From assembly GCA_937957985.1 (NCBI GenBank), contig CALGOH010000215.1:1-28402 (forward strand): DNA of 28,402 nt, read 5' to 3'. The translations under genes and the position numbers were made by a program. The stretch comes from an uncultured Verrucomicrobiae bacterium. Lineage in GTDB: Bacteria > Verrucomicrobiota > Verrucomicrobiia > Verrucomicrobiales > Akkermansiaceae. Numbering within the stretch: the first letter of the stretch is position 1; each line of letters starts with the position of its first letter. This document shows, piece after piece, positions 1-8,685 of the stretch. The notes under the pieces are model-generated. The model saw only the letters and a list, made by a program, of their open reading frames with translations, was not told the DNA's origin and ran no database searches.

Positions 1-1
1 G

Positions 2-925
2 GGGCGGCGGCGCCTAACCGCGGGGCGCCCCGGCGGCTACGGCGATGCGGGCTTCGAGGTGGTCGGGGGAGCCGGCGGCGGGCCCGGAGGCTCTGCGGGG
101 AGGCGCGACGAGGGTGGAGCGGTGGTGATCTCGGAGGAGGCGGCCGACTACCGGCGGGAGATGGAATGGCTGGTCGCCGAGGCGGGAGGCGGGCGCCGGG
201 TCGTGGCGGCGGAGGATCTCATGGGCGATGAGCCGGCGGTCTATCGGTTCTTCGAGTGGTTCGACTGGGAAAGCCTGCCCCTTTTCCGCCGGCTCGCGGA
301 AGCGTCGGTGACGGGCGGAGTCTCGATGAATCCTCCGTGCCTGCCCCATCTGGAGGACAAGCTGTGGCTGGCCCTGTTGTGGACCCCGGCGCTGCGGCCG
401 CTGTGGCAGGAGATGCTGAGGGGGAGCCACCTCGAGCGGATCCGCGAACTGGTGCCCTTCAGTTGGGTGGTCGATCCCTCGCCGCTGCCGCCCCAGGCGG
501 CGCTGCCGCGTCTTGAGGTGCATTCGTGGGATGAGGTCGCCGACCTCAGCCAGCGCGAGCGGCGGCTGGTGCTCAAGATCAGCGGTTTCCATGAAACGGC
601 CTGGGGTTCGCGGGGGGTCTTTGTCGGCCATGATCTGTCGGGACCCGAGTGGAAGCAGCGCCTGCGGCACGCGCTTGGCGAGTTCAACCAGCAGCCCTGG
701 ATCCTGCAGGAGTTCCGGGAGACCCGGGTGGTCGAGCACCCGGTCTATCGCGAGGATGGAGAAGTGGAGGTGATGAAGGGACGGGTCCGGCTGTGCCCGT
801 ACTACTTCGTCGATGGCGGAGGAAAGACCGCGCTCGGCGGTTGCCTGGCGACGCTGGTGCCTCTCGACAAGAAGAAGATCCACGGCATGCGCGACGCCGT
901 GCTGGTCCCGGTGGTGGAGGCGTGA
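2..925 (+). CDS. ATP-grasp-like protein of unknown function, 3' part
   Basis: The frame is open from the window edge to the TGA at 923-925, so the true start probably lies upstream; an internal GTG at 59 is possible but is followed by low-complexity Gly/Arg sequence. About 307 residues are visible. The C-terminal third resembles an ATP-grasp nucleotide-binding fold: a Lys in a beta strand (LVLKISG), a Gly-rich turn (WGSRGVFVG), then WILQEF, where ATP-grasp enzymes have the adenine-contacting strand, and a late CPYYFVDGG strand. That assignment is by pattern only. No substrate can be named. The gene ends just before a strong hairpin terminator that it shares with the convergent rpmB. Confidence 0.6.
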   Translation, partial: GRRRLTAGRPGGYGDAGFEVVGGAGGGPGGSAGRRDEGGAVVISEEAADYRREMEWLVAEAGGGRRVVAAEDLMGDEPAVYRFFEWFDWESLPLFRRLAEASVTGGVSMNPPCLPHLEDKLWLALLWTPALRPLWQEMLRGSHLERIRELVPFSWVVDPSPLPPQAALPRLEVHSWDEVADLSQRERRLVLKISGFHETAWGSRGVFVGHDLSGPEWKQRLRHALGEFNQQPWILQEFRETRVVEHPVYREDGEVEVMKGRVRLCPYYFVDGGGKTALGGCLATLVPLDKKKIHGMRDAVLVPVVEA

Positions 926-948
926 AATGAAGGCAGCCGCCCGAAACA

Positions 949-977
949 AAAAGGCCCGGAAATGATCCGGGCCTTTT
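949..977. terminator. Bidirectional intrinsic terminator between the ATP-grasp-like gene and rpmB
   Basis: A perfect 12-bp stem (949-960 AAAAGGCCCGGA with 966-977 TCCGGGCCTTTT) encloses the 5-nt loop AATGA. The arm ends are A4 and T4, so the structure can work as a Rho-independent terminator in both directions. It lies 24 nt after the upstream stop codon and 27 nt beyond the rpmB stop codon. Confidence 0.9.
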
Positions 978-1003
978 CTGAGAATTTGGATCGAGGGACC
1001 GCG

Positions 1004-1267
1004 TCAGACGAGCCCAGCCTTCTTCAGCGTGACGTAAGCGCCGTTCTTGTTGATCGTCTTGAGCGCGCGGCAGGAGAGCTTCACGCGGACCCAGCGGCCG
1101 AGTTCGGGCACCCAGATGCGCTTGGTCTGGAGGTTGGGCGAGACCTTGCGTTTCACCACCTTGGTGACGTGACGGCCGATGCCGCCCTTTTTCTTGGCCA
1201 GACCGGAACGGTTGATCCTGCCGCCGGTGCGGACTCGGCTTCCTCGAATGCTGCAGACGCGTGCCAT
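1004..1267 (-). CDS. rpmB: 50S ribosomal protein L28
   Basis: 87 residues, the usual length for bacterial L28, a structural protein of the large ribosomal subunit. It starts MARVCSIRG, as L28 normally starts MARVC(Q/S), and ends with the conserved RVKLSCRALKTINKNG segment. The start at 1267 is chosen because the open frame extends upstream without any L28-like sequence. The leader before the ATG is pyrimidine-rich (ctttcccacc) with no Shine-Dalgarno match. It lies 80 bp downstream of the PhoD-type phosphatase on the same strand and faces the shared terminator at 949-977. No L33 (rpmG) neighbour is seen. Confidence 0.95.
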   Translation of the reverse strand: MARVCSIRGSRVRTGGRINRSGLAKKKGGIGRHVTKVVKRKVSPNLQTKRIWVPELGRWVRVKLSCRALKTINKNGAYVTLKKAGLV

Positions 1268-1347
1268 GGTGGGAAAGGGGTCGGGTTGAAGGGGCGCGAA
1301 GGATGCACGCGGCCCCCCGGGGGTCAAGGGAAATCGGCGTGCGGAAA

Positions 1348-3678
1348 TCAGCGGATCCGTTTGCCGGACGAGGGTTCGATGACGACCGGCCATCCGGGGT
1401 AGGGCTGATTGTCCGGGGCATCCTTTTCGGGCGACGCCCAGTAGGGCCAGTTTTCAAACGTCACATGACCGGAGGAGGGGTCGAAGGTGACGACGGCGTA
1501 GCCGACGGCGCGATCGAAGAGGCGGCTTGGCTCGCGCTCGATGTCGTGGGGATTGGCGACCGCGTGGAGGGTGAAGGGATTGCCGAAGCCGTCCTTGAAT
1601 TCGCCGAGCCATTTCGGGTCGCCGGGGCGGCGGTTCCTGCCTTCCTCGGCGGGCATCCAGCGGCGGGGCCAGATGTTGGCGATGGCCGGGGTGGAGATCC
1701 ACCACGGGCCGTCCTTCCATGTTTCGATGCCGTACTGTCCGGTGGTGCCGAGGTGCTGGTCGCCGGTCAGATGGACGGCTTTCGCCTCCGCGAGGAGTGC
1801 GAGGGCGAGGTCGCGTTTCGCTTTGGGCCAGGCATTCGTGTCGAAGTCCGGCTTCGGTTCGTCGTCGGGAGCATACTCGCCGGGCTTGTAAACCGGTAGC
1901 GAGGGAACGGCGCGATCATGGTGGACATCCTTCGGCAGCGTTTGCGGTGCGCACCATGGCGACTGGGAGATGGCGACGCGGAAGCGGGTTCCTTTTTCCG
2001 GATTGCGGGCCCACCGTCGCAGGAACGCCTCCTGCCGGGGCCCGAGCAGTTCGGCTTCCGGATGTCCGGACTGCGTGACCGGATCCCAGCGAAGGTTGCC
2101 CGGCCAGCCGTTCTCGATCTCGGCCTCCGGCAGCAGGTCGCGGGGAGCCGACTTGAACTGGCGGTCCGCCAGCACCGCGATGTCGAGCGGTCCGAAGATG
2201 AAACGGGTGAAGTACACGCGCATTCCGCTGCGGCAGGGTGCGGGATCCGCCGGCTCGGGGAGGTTGCCGGTCTGGCTGCGGTGGACGGCGTTCACGAACT
2301 CGGTGGACATCTTGTAGCCACCGGAGTCCTGCGACGGGTTGCCGAAACCTTCGCTGGTGTCGGAAGGTTCGCCGCCCGCTCCCCAGAGGTTGCCGTGGAA
2401 GACATCGTGGTCGTCGGGGATCGTGATCGAAGGCCGGTCGCGCAGCAGTTCCCGCCAGGTCCAGCCGTGCATCGCATATTTCCTCTGGTAGGAGATCAGC
2501 GAGCGGTCGTTCGGCTTCTGGTCGTAGATCAGGCCGTAGCCTCCGATCCCCTCGTAGATCTGGTCGCCGTGGAAGGTGATGAGGTCCGGATCCTGGGCGG
2601 CCACGTTGGCGACAAGGTCCTGGTGGGGGAAGCCCGTGGCGTCGTTGCATGAAAGGGCGGCGATCTTGACCGGCCCCGATTTCGGCAGCGCCCGGATCGT
2701 TCCCTCCCAGGTGCCTCCCGCCAGTTCGACCTTGAACGGGGTGTCGCGGTCGGTCGGCAGGTTGCGGACACGGAACAGGGCCGTGCGCGAATTGCCCTCG
2801 AGATCCGCCACCACCGCCTCGCGGCCGGGCAGTTCGAGAGTCGCTTCCAGGTCCGCCTTGCGGTCGAAAGCGGCCGCCTGCACCAGCAGGCGCAGCACGC
2901 CGGCGTTGTCGAGGGTGTAGGTCGTCCAGAGGATCGGTCCGAAGGCGCGCTCGGGCCGGGCGACGATGCGCTCGCCGCTGAGGGTGATGTCGGAGAATGC
3001 GAACCGGCCCTCGTCGCCGCGCTCCTGGCTGACGGGCTTCTGGCGGGGCGGACGGGGTTTCGCCGTATTCATCTCCGGCGGCATCCGGGTGGTCGCCATC
3101 AGCGCGATCAATCCCCTCAGCCGGCTCTGGTGGACCGGCTTGGTCACCTTCGCCAGCAGTTGCCCGGTGCCGTCGGAGGCCCGGAGCGTGCACTGGAAAA
3201 GTTCGCCCTCGGAGGGCTCGGCCTTCAGTTCGAGCCGGATGTTGCGCAGCGGCATTTCGACTCTTTCGTCGGTTTCGCCAGGCGATCCGATCATGAGCCG
3301 TCCGTCGAAGCCGATGCCGACCGGAAGCCCCGCGCCGTTGACCGCCGAGTCCCGGTAATCCCCGAAAGACCCGAGGCGTCCGATCTCGAAACCGACGTAG
3401 CCCTCGCCCCGGGTCTCGAACGAAATCTGATCGATCGTCGTCTGGACCGTGAAGGCCTCGCGCCGGTCGGTCAGTTCGGCGGTCAGGATCACCAGGTTGC
3501 GTCCGCCGCCGGAGAAGCGGTTCTCCAGCCGGCCGTTGCTGAGTTCCCAGTCCTCGGCGGGATTCGCCCAGAAGTCCGCGCCCGGCCACGGGCGTTCTTG
3601 CTGGGGCGCGATGGCCGGCACGACTTCGTCCGCCAGGGCGGTCAGCGAGGAAAGCAGCAGGAGGGTGAAGATTCTCAC
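1348..3678 (-). CDS. Secreted PhoD-type metallophosphatase (alkaline phosphatase D family)
   Basis: About 776 residues. The frame is open to 3738, but the GTG at 3678 is preferred because it places a clean signal peptide at the N-terminus (VRIFTLLLLSSLTALA, then DE). The first ~330 residues are a beta-rich region of unknown role. The C-terminal half is PhoD-like: ALSCNDATG, then DLITFHGDQIYEG (metal-ligand Asp), TIPDDHDVFHGN (Asp-Asp-His-Asp) and AVHLTGDQHLG near the end. PhoD enzymes are Ca/Fe-dependent extracytoplasmic phosphodiesterases or monoesterases. The long N-terminal extension and the inserts between motifs resemble the large verrucomicrobial and planctomycete PhoD forms; the substrate cannot be told. 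The Na/Pi transporter further along fits phosphate scavenging, but the genes are not linked in an operon. Confidence 0.85.
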   Translation of the reverse strand: MRIFTLLLLSSLTALADEVVPAIAPQQERPWPGADFWANPAEDWELSNGRLENRFSGGGRNLVILTAELTDRREAFTVQTTIDQISFETRGEGYVGFEIGRLGSFGDYRDSAVNGAGLPVGIGFDGRLMIGSPGETDERVEMPLRNIRLELKAEPSEGELFQCTLRASDGTGQLLAKVTKPVHQSRLRGLIALMATTRMPPEMNTAKPRPPRQKPVSQERGDEGRFAFSDITLSGERIVARPERAFGPILWTTYTLDNAGVLRLLVQAAAFDRKADLEATLELPGREAVVADLEGNSRTALFRVRNLPTDRDTPFKVELAGGTWEGTIRALPKSGPVKIAALSCNDATGFPHQDLVANVAAQDPDLITFHGDQIYEGIGGYGLIYDQKPNDRSLISYQRKYAMHGWTWRELLRDRPSITIPDDHDVFHGNLWGAGGEPSDTSEGFGNPSQDSGGYKMSTEFVNAVHRSQTGNLPEPADPAPCRSGMRVYFTRFIFGPLDIAVLADRQFKSAPRDLLPEAEIENGWPGNLRWDPVTQSGHPEAELLGPRQEAFLRRWARNPEKGTRFRVAISQSPWCAPQTLPKDVHHDRAVPSLPVYKPGEYAPDDEPKPDFDTNAWPKAKRDLALALLAEAKAVHLTGDQHLGTTGQYGIETWKDGPWWISTPAIANIWPRRWMPAEEGRNRRPGDPKWLGEFKDGFGNPFTLHAVANPHDIEREPSRLFDRAVGYAVVTFDPSSGHVTFENWPYWASPEKDAPDNQPYPGWPVVIEPSSGKRIR

Positions 3679-3809
3679 GGCGCGCAGCTTGGAAGTCGTT
3701 CCCGGGATTGGCAACCCCGGCGATCCATCCGTCCTCAAGCGGATGTTAGCACATTGTGAAGTCAGATATTGAAGTTAACAAAAGTATCTAAATATCAGCG
3801 ATTTATGGC

Positions 3810-3838
3810 TTGTCAGGATATGTGGATAAGTTTTTAAT
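3810..3838 (+). promoter_or_regulatory. Candidate promoter with a perfect DnaA box in its spacer
   Basis: TTGTCA (3810-3815), a 17-nt spacer and TTTAAT (3833-3838) form a good sigma-70-type promoter reading towards the small ORF and sigma factor genes. The spacer contains tgtggataa (3821-3829), an exact reverse complement of the DnaA box TTATCCACA. It lies in a distinctly AT-rich stretch (about 3745-3840) of an otherwise GC-rich window, between divergent genes. The 265-bp gap (3679-3943) holds no other gene; it ends in a C/A-rich leader before the ATG at 3944. Confidence 0.4.
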
Positions 3839-3943
3839 CAACCCCGTTCACCCACACACCCGCATGGCCACCGAGCCCGTACCCCCCAGGGAGCGAGCCG
3901 GACGGGAGTCGAGGTTCTCACCCAACCCCAACTTCCCACCATC

Positions 3944-4135
3944 ATGAGCCGCCAGGCTGTCAAACGAGTTGTCTTCATCGGCAAGGCACCCAACAACCGT
4001 CAGGATCTTCATCGAATCCTCCAACTCGCGAACCGTCTCGTCGACCGACCCGCCCGCCGGCCCGACGTGATGCCCGCCAATGTGATCCCCTTCCCGGGAC
4101 CGTCAGGTCCCGCGCGGAAATATTACTGGGAATAG
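3944..4135 (+). CDS. Small protein of unknown function upstream of the sigma factor
   Basis: 63 residues, MSRQAVKRVVFIGK to ARKYYWE. No domain is recognised. It is basic in the first half, followed by a Pro-rich tail with NVIPFPG. It is the first reading frame after the candidate promoter and ends 31 nt before the sigma factor start, so the two are probably co-transcribed. The leader (cttcccaccatc) has no Shine-Dalgarno sequence, like several genes here. It could be a regulator of the sigma factor, or a fortuitous ORF; only position supports it. Confidence 0.45.
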   Translation: MSRQAVKRVVFIGKAPNNRQDLHRILQLANRLVDRPARRPDVMPANVIPFPGPSGPARKYYWE

Positions 4136-4166
4136 GCGGCTGGGAGATGCTCTCTCATGCCCGCAG

Positions 4167-4697
4167 ATGAGTGAGTTCGAGGAGCTGGTCGATGCCCACT
4201 ACGAGGCGCTCTACCGATTCGCGCTCTCGATGTCGAAGAATCGGGAGACCGCGGCCGACCTGGTGCAGCAGACCTTCTGCATCTGGGCGAAGAAGGGCGA
4301 CCAGCTCCGGGACCGCTCGAAGGCCAAGACCTGGCTGTTCACCACCCTGCACCGGGAGTTTCTCGCCCACGCGAGGAAGGCCCGGCGCTTCTCCGACGAG
4401 GAGCTGACCGAAGCGGTGGCGGGCCGGGTGGAGGTGGCGGAGGATGATTCCGACCGCCAGCTCGACGCCCAGCGTGCGTTGGAACTGCTCGGCGAGCTCG
4501 AGGAGACCTTCCGCGCTCCGATCAGCCTCTTCTACCTCCAGCAGCACAGCTACAAGGAGATCGCGGAGATCCTCGACGTGCCGATCGGGACCGTGATGTC
4601 GAGAATTTCGAGGGCGAAGGCGATGTTGCGGAGGCGCATGACCTCGGAGCCCTCGAGCGCACCCAAGAACATCCTGCGCCTGCAGCGCGAAGCATGA
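4167..4697 (+). CDS. ECF-type RNA polymerase sigma factor
   Basis: 176 residues with only sigma regions 2 and 4, the ECF layout. Region 2 spans about 9-73: HYEALYRFALSMSKN, the AADLVQQTFCIWAKK core-binding helix, and TWLFTTLHREFLAHARK for -10 recognition. Region 4 spans about 105-160, with the helix-turn-helix YKEIAEILDVPIGTVMSRISRAK for -35 binding. The protein directs RNA polymerase to a specific promoter set. The next gene begins 9 nt downstream and encodes a protein with one membrane segment, as expected of a sigma/anti-sigma pair. What it responds to is not shown. Confidence 0.93.
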   Translation: MSEFEELVDAHYEALYRFALSMSKNRETAADLVQQTFCIWAKKGDQLRDRSKAKTWLFTTLHREFLAHARKARRFSDEELTEAVAGRVEVAEDDSDRQLDAQRALELLGELEETFRAPISLFYLQQHSYKEIAEILDVPIGTVMSRISRAKAMLRRRMTSEPSSAPKNILRLQREA

Positions 4698-4706
4698 TCA
4701 ACGACC

Positions 4707-5606
4707 ATGGATAAGCACGAAGCGAAATTCATCCTGAGCAGTTTCCGGCCCGACGGCGCGGACGCCGACTCGTCGGACTTCGCCGAGGCGTTGCGGCTGG
4801 CGGCGGCCGATCGCGAACTGGGCGACTGGCTGGCGGCCGAGCGTGCCCGTGACGCGGCGTTCGCCGGGGCGCTCTCGCGGGTCGAGCTGCCGGAAAGCCT
4901 GCGGGAGGAAATCCTTGGTTCGCTGGCTGCGGAGCGCGGCGAGATGCCCGGGCCGGATGGTGTCGATCGCGCGTTTTCCGACGCACTGGAGGGCCTGCGT
5001 CCGCCGGACGGACTGCGGCGGGAAATTCTGATCGCGATGGAGAAGTCAGCGCCCCGGAAGACCTGGTGGTCCTGGAAATGGGCGGCGCCGCTGGCCGCTG
5101 CCGCCGGTGTCGCGGTGGCACTGCTGCCGCGTGGGGAGCAGGGGCCCGGCGTGGAGATCCCCCGGGTGGCGGGAGCGGTGCCGGTCAACCACGTCGAGGA
5201 AGTGGCGATCCGCACCCTCAGTTCGCCCGATTTCTCCTTCCACCTGGAGAACCCCGACCGGGGGCAGCTCTTCCACGACGAATTGTTCCGCTTCATCCGC
5301 AGCAAGGGCAGCCCCTGTCCGGAAGGGTGCCTGCCGAAGGGCCTCCGGGACGTTCCGGGGATCGGATGCCGCAAACTCGAGATCGATGGCAAGGCGGGCG
5401 CCCTGGTCTGCTTCCTGAGGGGTGAAGGCGACGTGGTTCATCTCGTGGTGTTTCGCACCGACGACGTGGAGGGGATGGATGCCGAAAGCACGTCCCCCCG
5501 GATCGAGCAGCACGGGAAATGGGCCGTCGCCCGATGGGCGGAGAAAGGGCGCGCCTTCCTCCTGATCAGCACCAGCGACCGGGAGCACCTCGGCGAACTG
5601 TTCTGA
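4707..5606 (+). CDS. Membrane-anchored protein, probable anti-sigma partner
   Basis: 299 residues. The cytoplasmic N-terminal part (1-120) holds two similar segments, residues 51-70 (AFAGALSRVELPESLREEIL) and 89-108 (AFSDALEGLRPPDGLRREIL), suggesting an internal duplication. One transmembrane helix follows at about 123-141, then an outer domain of ~155 residues with four Cys (SPCPEGC, GIGCRK, ALVCFL). No HxxxCxxC zinc anti-sigma motif is present. The role is inferred from position, 9 nt after an ECF sigma gene, and from topology. The Cys-containing outer domain could be a redox or metal sensor, but no family match is recognised. Confidence 0.6.
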   Translation: MDKHEAKFILSSFRPDGADADSSDFAEALRLAAADRELGDWLAAERARDAAFAGALSRVELPESLREEILGSLAAERGEMPGPDGVDRAFSDALEGLRPPDGLRREILIAMEKSAPRKTWWSWKWAAPLAAAAGVAVALLPRGEQGPGVEIPRVAGAVPVNHVEEVAIRTLSSPDFSFHLENPDRGQLFHDELFRFIRSKGSPCPEGCLPKGLRDVPGIGCRKLEIDGKAGALVCFLRGEGDVVHLVVFRTDDVEGMDAESTSPRIEQHGKWAVARWAEKGRAFLLISTSDREHLGELF

Positions 5607-5658
5607 GCGCAAGGTCGCGGACGGGGGATTGACCCGGAGGCGAAATTCTGGCGTCATT

Positions 5659-5676
5659 GCTTAAGAAAACTTAAGC
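5659..5676. promoter_or_regulatory. Perfect inverted repeat just upstream of the aminotransferase start
   Basis: GCTTAAG (5659-5665), AAAA, CTTAAGC (5670-5676) form a perfect 7-bp inverted repeat ending 2 nt before the ATG at 5679. As DNA it could be an operator; as RNA, a hairpin covering the ribosome-binding region. No Shine-Dalgarno sequence is visible. Confidence 0.4.
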
Positions 5677-5678
5677 AT

Positions 5679-6776
5679 ATGGCGATTCCCGAGCGAATTC
5701 TGATGGGTCCGGGTCCGGGCACGGTGCCGGACCGGGTGCGGCGGGCGATGGCGGCCCCCACGCTCGGGCATCTGGACCCTCGCTTTCTTGAGATTCTTGA
5801 TGAGACCAGCGGGATGTTGCGCGAGCTCTTCGGCACCGCGAACGAGCTGACCTTTCCCGTCTCGGCGACCGGAATGGGCGGCATGGAGTGCGTCGTGGCC
5901 AACCTGCTCGAGCCCGGCGACCAGGCGATCGTGTGCGTGAACGGTCTCTTCGGGGAACGCATGGTCGACCTGATGGAGCGCTACGGTGTGAAGGTGCACC
6001 GCCTCGACAAGCCATGGGGCGAGGTCTTCAGCGTCGGGGAGATCGAGGCGGAGGTCCACCGGCACCCGAAGGCGAAGGCGCTGGGGATCGTCCACGCCGA
6101 GACCTCGACGGGCGCCCACCAGCCGCTCGAGGGAGTCGCGAAGATGCTCCACGAGGAGGGAATGCTGCTGATCGCCGACGTGGTCACGTCCCTCGGCGGC
6201 CACGAGGTGACGATCGACGACTGGCATGTCGATGCCGCGTATTCGGCGACGCAGAAGTGCCTGTCGTGCCCGCCCGGGCTTTCTCCGGTGACCTTTTCAC
6301 CGGCGGCCGTCGAGGTCATGGAGCGTCGCAAGACCCGGCCGGTGAGCTGGTATTTCGACGTCGCGATGCTCCGGGACTACTATGAAGGCCGTAGCGACCG
6401 CGCCTATCATCACACGCCACCGGTCAATCTCATCTACGCCCTGCGCGAAGCCCTCGGGATCATCCTCGAGGAGGGGATCGAGGCGCGGATCTCCCGCCAC
6501 ACGGCGGCCCACCGGCGCTTGCGTGCGGGGCTTTCCGAGATCGGGCTCGAATACCTGCCCGAACACTCCCTCCACACCCTCAACTGCGTGAAGATCCCCG
6601 ACGGGATCGACGATGCCGGCGTGCGGGCGGCGATGCTCGACAGCTACGGCATCGAGATCGGCGGCGGGCTCGGGCCGCTGGCCGGCAAGGTCTGGCGCAT
6701 CGGCCTGATGGGTCACACGGCGACGCAGGCGAACGTCGATCTCGTGCTTGCGGCGCTCGTCGATTGTCTCGAGTGA
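5679..6776 (+). CDS. Class V aminotransferase, alanine/serine-glyoxylate type
   Basis: 365 residues, the usual length for PLP-dependent fold-type I class V aminotransferases. The N-terminal LMGPGPGTVPDRV segment is typical of alanine-glyoxylate and serine-glyoxylate aminotransferases. SATGMGGME (62-70) binds the PLP phosphate, IADVVTSLGG supplies the cofactor-pairing Asp (about 167), and SATQKCLSCPPG gives the Schiff-base lysine (about 193). The C-terminal EIGGGLGPLAGKVWRIGLMG carries the substrate-carboxylate Arg. The likely reaction is transamination of glyoxylate with alanine or serine; the exact amino donor cannot be read from sequence. A second ATG at codon 9 is possible. It converges on cstA, 9 nt away. 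Confidence 0.88.
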   Translation: MAIPERILMGPGPGTVPDRVRRAMAAPTLGHLDPRFLEILDETSGMLRELFGTANELTFPVSATGMGGMECVVANLLEPGDQAIVCVNGLFGERMVDLMERYGVKVHRLDKPWGEVFSVGEIEAEVHRHPKAKALGIVHAETSTGAHQPLEGVAKMLHEEGMLLIADVVTSLGGHEVTIDDWHVDAAYSATQKCLSCPPGLSPVTFSPAAVEVMERRKTRPVSWYFDVAMLRDYYEGRSDRAYHHTPPVNLIYALREALGIILEEGIEARISRHTAAHRRLRAGLSEIGLEYLPEHSLHTLNCVKIPDGIDDAGVRAAMLDSYGIEIGGGLGPLAGKVWRIGLMGHTATQANVDLVLAALVDCLE

Positions 6777-6785
6777 GCGGGACGC

Positions 6786-8627
6786 TCACCCTTTGCCGGA
6801 GGCTGCGGAAGGAAAGGCGGCGGGGGCCTCGAGCACGCCCTTCGCGCGGCGCCAGGCGCCGAGCGCCTCGACGACGATCCAGCCCTCCAGGGCCAGGGTG
6901 GCGACACCGAAGAAGCCGAGCAGGTAGTTGGGCTTCCCGCCCGTGATCCAGGCGCCCTCGCCGACGAAGAGCTGCATGACCATGGCGATGGCGGGCAGGA
7001 TCAGCATGAAGACTGCGGGTAGCGCGACGAACCACAGCGGGAGATTCCGCCGGTGGAGCCAGAAGAGGATGACGAGGAACGCCAGGCCGCCGAGAAGCTG
7101 GTTGGTGGCACCGAAGAGCGGCCACAGGATCATCCCGCCCTTGCCCAGGTTGGCCAGTTCCCACGACGCGCCCGGCGCGGGCAGGGCGGCGATCGCCCCG
7201 GCGACGATGACCGCGAAGATCGTGGACGCGTGCTTTCCCGACAGGGGCCGGATGCCGGTGGCCGCCGCGAGTTCCTGGGTGACGTAGCGCTGCAGGCGGC
7301 AGGCGGAGTCAAGGGTGGTGGCGGCGAAGGAGGCGACGAAGACGCCCATCAGCGCGACCGCGAATTCCGGCTTGAGCCCCAGCGCCTTGAGGAAGTTCGC
7401 GCTGCCATCGACGAAGGCGCCGACCTTGGCCGGGAGGCCTCCGGCGGCCTGCCAGGATCCGTAGCGGGCATGGTAGGCGGCTTCGCCGGTGAGGACGGCG
7501 CCGGTTTCCTTGCCGTCGATCATTTCCGGGATGCCTAGCCCCAGGCCCGCGACGCAGGCGAGGATCACGAGCACGGCGAGGAAACCCTCGGTGAGCATCG
7601 ATCCGTAGCCGACGAACTGGGCGTCGGCCTCGCTGCGAAGCTGCTTGGACGAGGTGCCCGACGAGACGAGGCAGTGGAATCCCGAGATCGCGCCGCAGGC
7701 GATGGTGATGAAGAGGAAGGGAAACATCATCGGCGCGCCCGCCGGGGCGCTTGCGCCGAGCCGGACCGGTTCCGCCACGATTTCCAGCGCCCGCTTTTCC
7801 TCGCCGAAGCCGAACAGCCCGGCGACCACCAGGCCCATGACGACGAGCCCGAGGGCGGACAGGAGCTGCAGCGAGTTGATGTAGTCGCGCGGCTGCAGCA
7901 GCACCCACACCGGCAGCACCGAGGCGAGGTAGGAATAGAGCAGCAGGATGCCGACCCAGGCGATGACCGGCAGGTTCGAGAGCGTCTGGTTGAAGGCGTG
8001 CAGCGGGCCCCAGTCGCCGTACCAGACCGTGAGGTACATGATGCCGAGCGCCAGCAGCGAGGGGACGAAGAGCGACAGCCCGTGCCGGTGCAGCCAGAGG
8101 CCGATCGCGACGGCGATGGGGATCTGGATCAGGCAGGGGAAGATCGACGCCGGGAACATCCGGAACACCGCGGCGATCACGAGCCCGAAGATCGCCAGCA
8201 CGATGGTCAGCGCGAGGAAGAGGATCGAGAGGAACAGGATGCGGGCGCGGGGAGCGAGGACCCGCCCGGCGATGTCGCCGACGGTCTGCCCGCGGTTGCG
8301 CATGGAAACGACCAGCGAGCCGAAATCGTGGACCGCGCCGATGAGGATGGAGCCGAAGAGCACCCACAGCAGCGCCGGGACCCAGCCCCAGATCACGGCG
8401 AGGGCCGGCCCGACGATCGGCCCGGTGCCGGCGATCGAGGTGAAGTGGTGGCCGAAGACGACCCCCCTGGAAGTCGGCACGTAGTCGGTGCCGTCCTCAT
8501 GCTCGACCGACGGCGGCACACGGTCGGGATCGAGTTGGAAGATCCGCCGGGCCAGCCAGCGTCCGTAGGTGTGGTAGGCGACGAGATAGAGGACCAGCGC
8601 GCCGAGGGCGATGAGCAGGGTTTCCAT
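6786..8627 (-). CDS. cstA: Carbon starvation protein CstA, peptide/pyruvate-type transporter
   Basis: 613 residues with many hydrophobic helices across the length, in the inner membrane. The N-terminal half carries the CstA signature: YVPTSRGVVFGHHFTSIAGTGPIVGPALAVIWGW, with AVHDFGSL following. FLFITIACGAISGFHCLVSSGTSSKQL is the second conserved block, and the C-terminal domain has FGATNQLLGGLAFL. Family members take up peptides or pyruvate during carbon limitation. It is 58 bp downstream of the Na/Pi cotransporter on the same strand. The usual small CstA partner (YbdD-type) is not seen next to it. Confidence 0.93.
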   Translation of the reverse strand: METLLIALGALVLYLVAYHTYGRWLARRIFQLDPDRVPPSVEHEDGTDYVPTSRGVVFGHHFTSIAGTGPIVGPALAVIWGWVPALLWVLFGSILIGAVHDFGSLVVSMRNRGQTVGDIAGRVLAPRARILFLSILFLALTIVLAIFGLVIAAVFRMFPASIFPCLIQIPIAVAIGLWLHRHGLSLFVPSLLALGIMYLTVWYGDWGPLHAFNQTLSNLPVIAWVGILLLYSYLASVLPVWVLLQPRDYINSLQLLSALGLVVMGLVVAGLFGFGEEKRALEIVAEPVRLGASAPAGAPMMFPFLFITIACGAISGFHCLVSSGTSSKQLRSEADAQFVGYGSMLTEGFLAVLVILACVAGLGLGIPEMIDGKETGAVLTGEAAYHARYGSWQAAGGLPAKVGAFVDGSANFLKALGLKPEFAVALMGVFVASFAATTLDSACRLQRYVTQELAAATGIRPLSGKHASTIFAVIVAGAIAALPAPGASWELANLGKGGMILWPLFGATNQLLGGLAFLVILFWLHRRNLPLWFVALPAVFMLILPAIAMVMQLFVGEGAWITGGKPNYLLGFFGVATLALEGWIVVEALGAWRRAKGVLEAPAAFPSAASGKG

Positions 8628-8685
8628 GGGCCGCCCGATAAGTGTCGCAGCCGCCCGCGGGTGTCACGTCCGGAGTGGAGGCCCT

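Noticed and set aside
1916..3589. 557-codon Arg/Gly-rich frame on the minus strand
   Set aside because: Alternative frame within the PhoD-type gene; no domain pattern.
3745..3840. Replication origin
   Set aside because: Only one DnaA box is seen, and no dnaA, dnaN or gidA genes are near.
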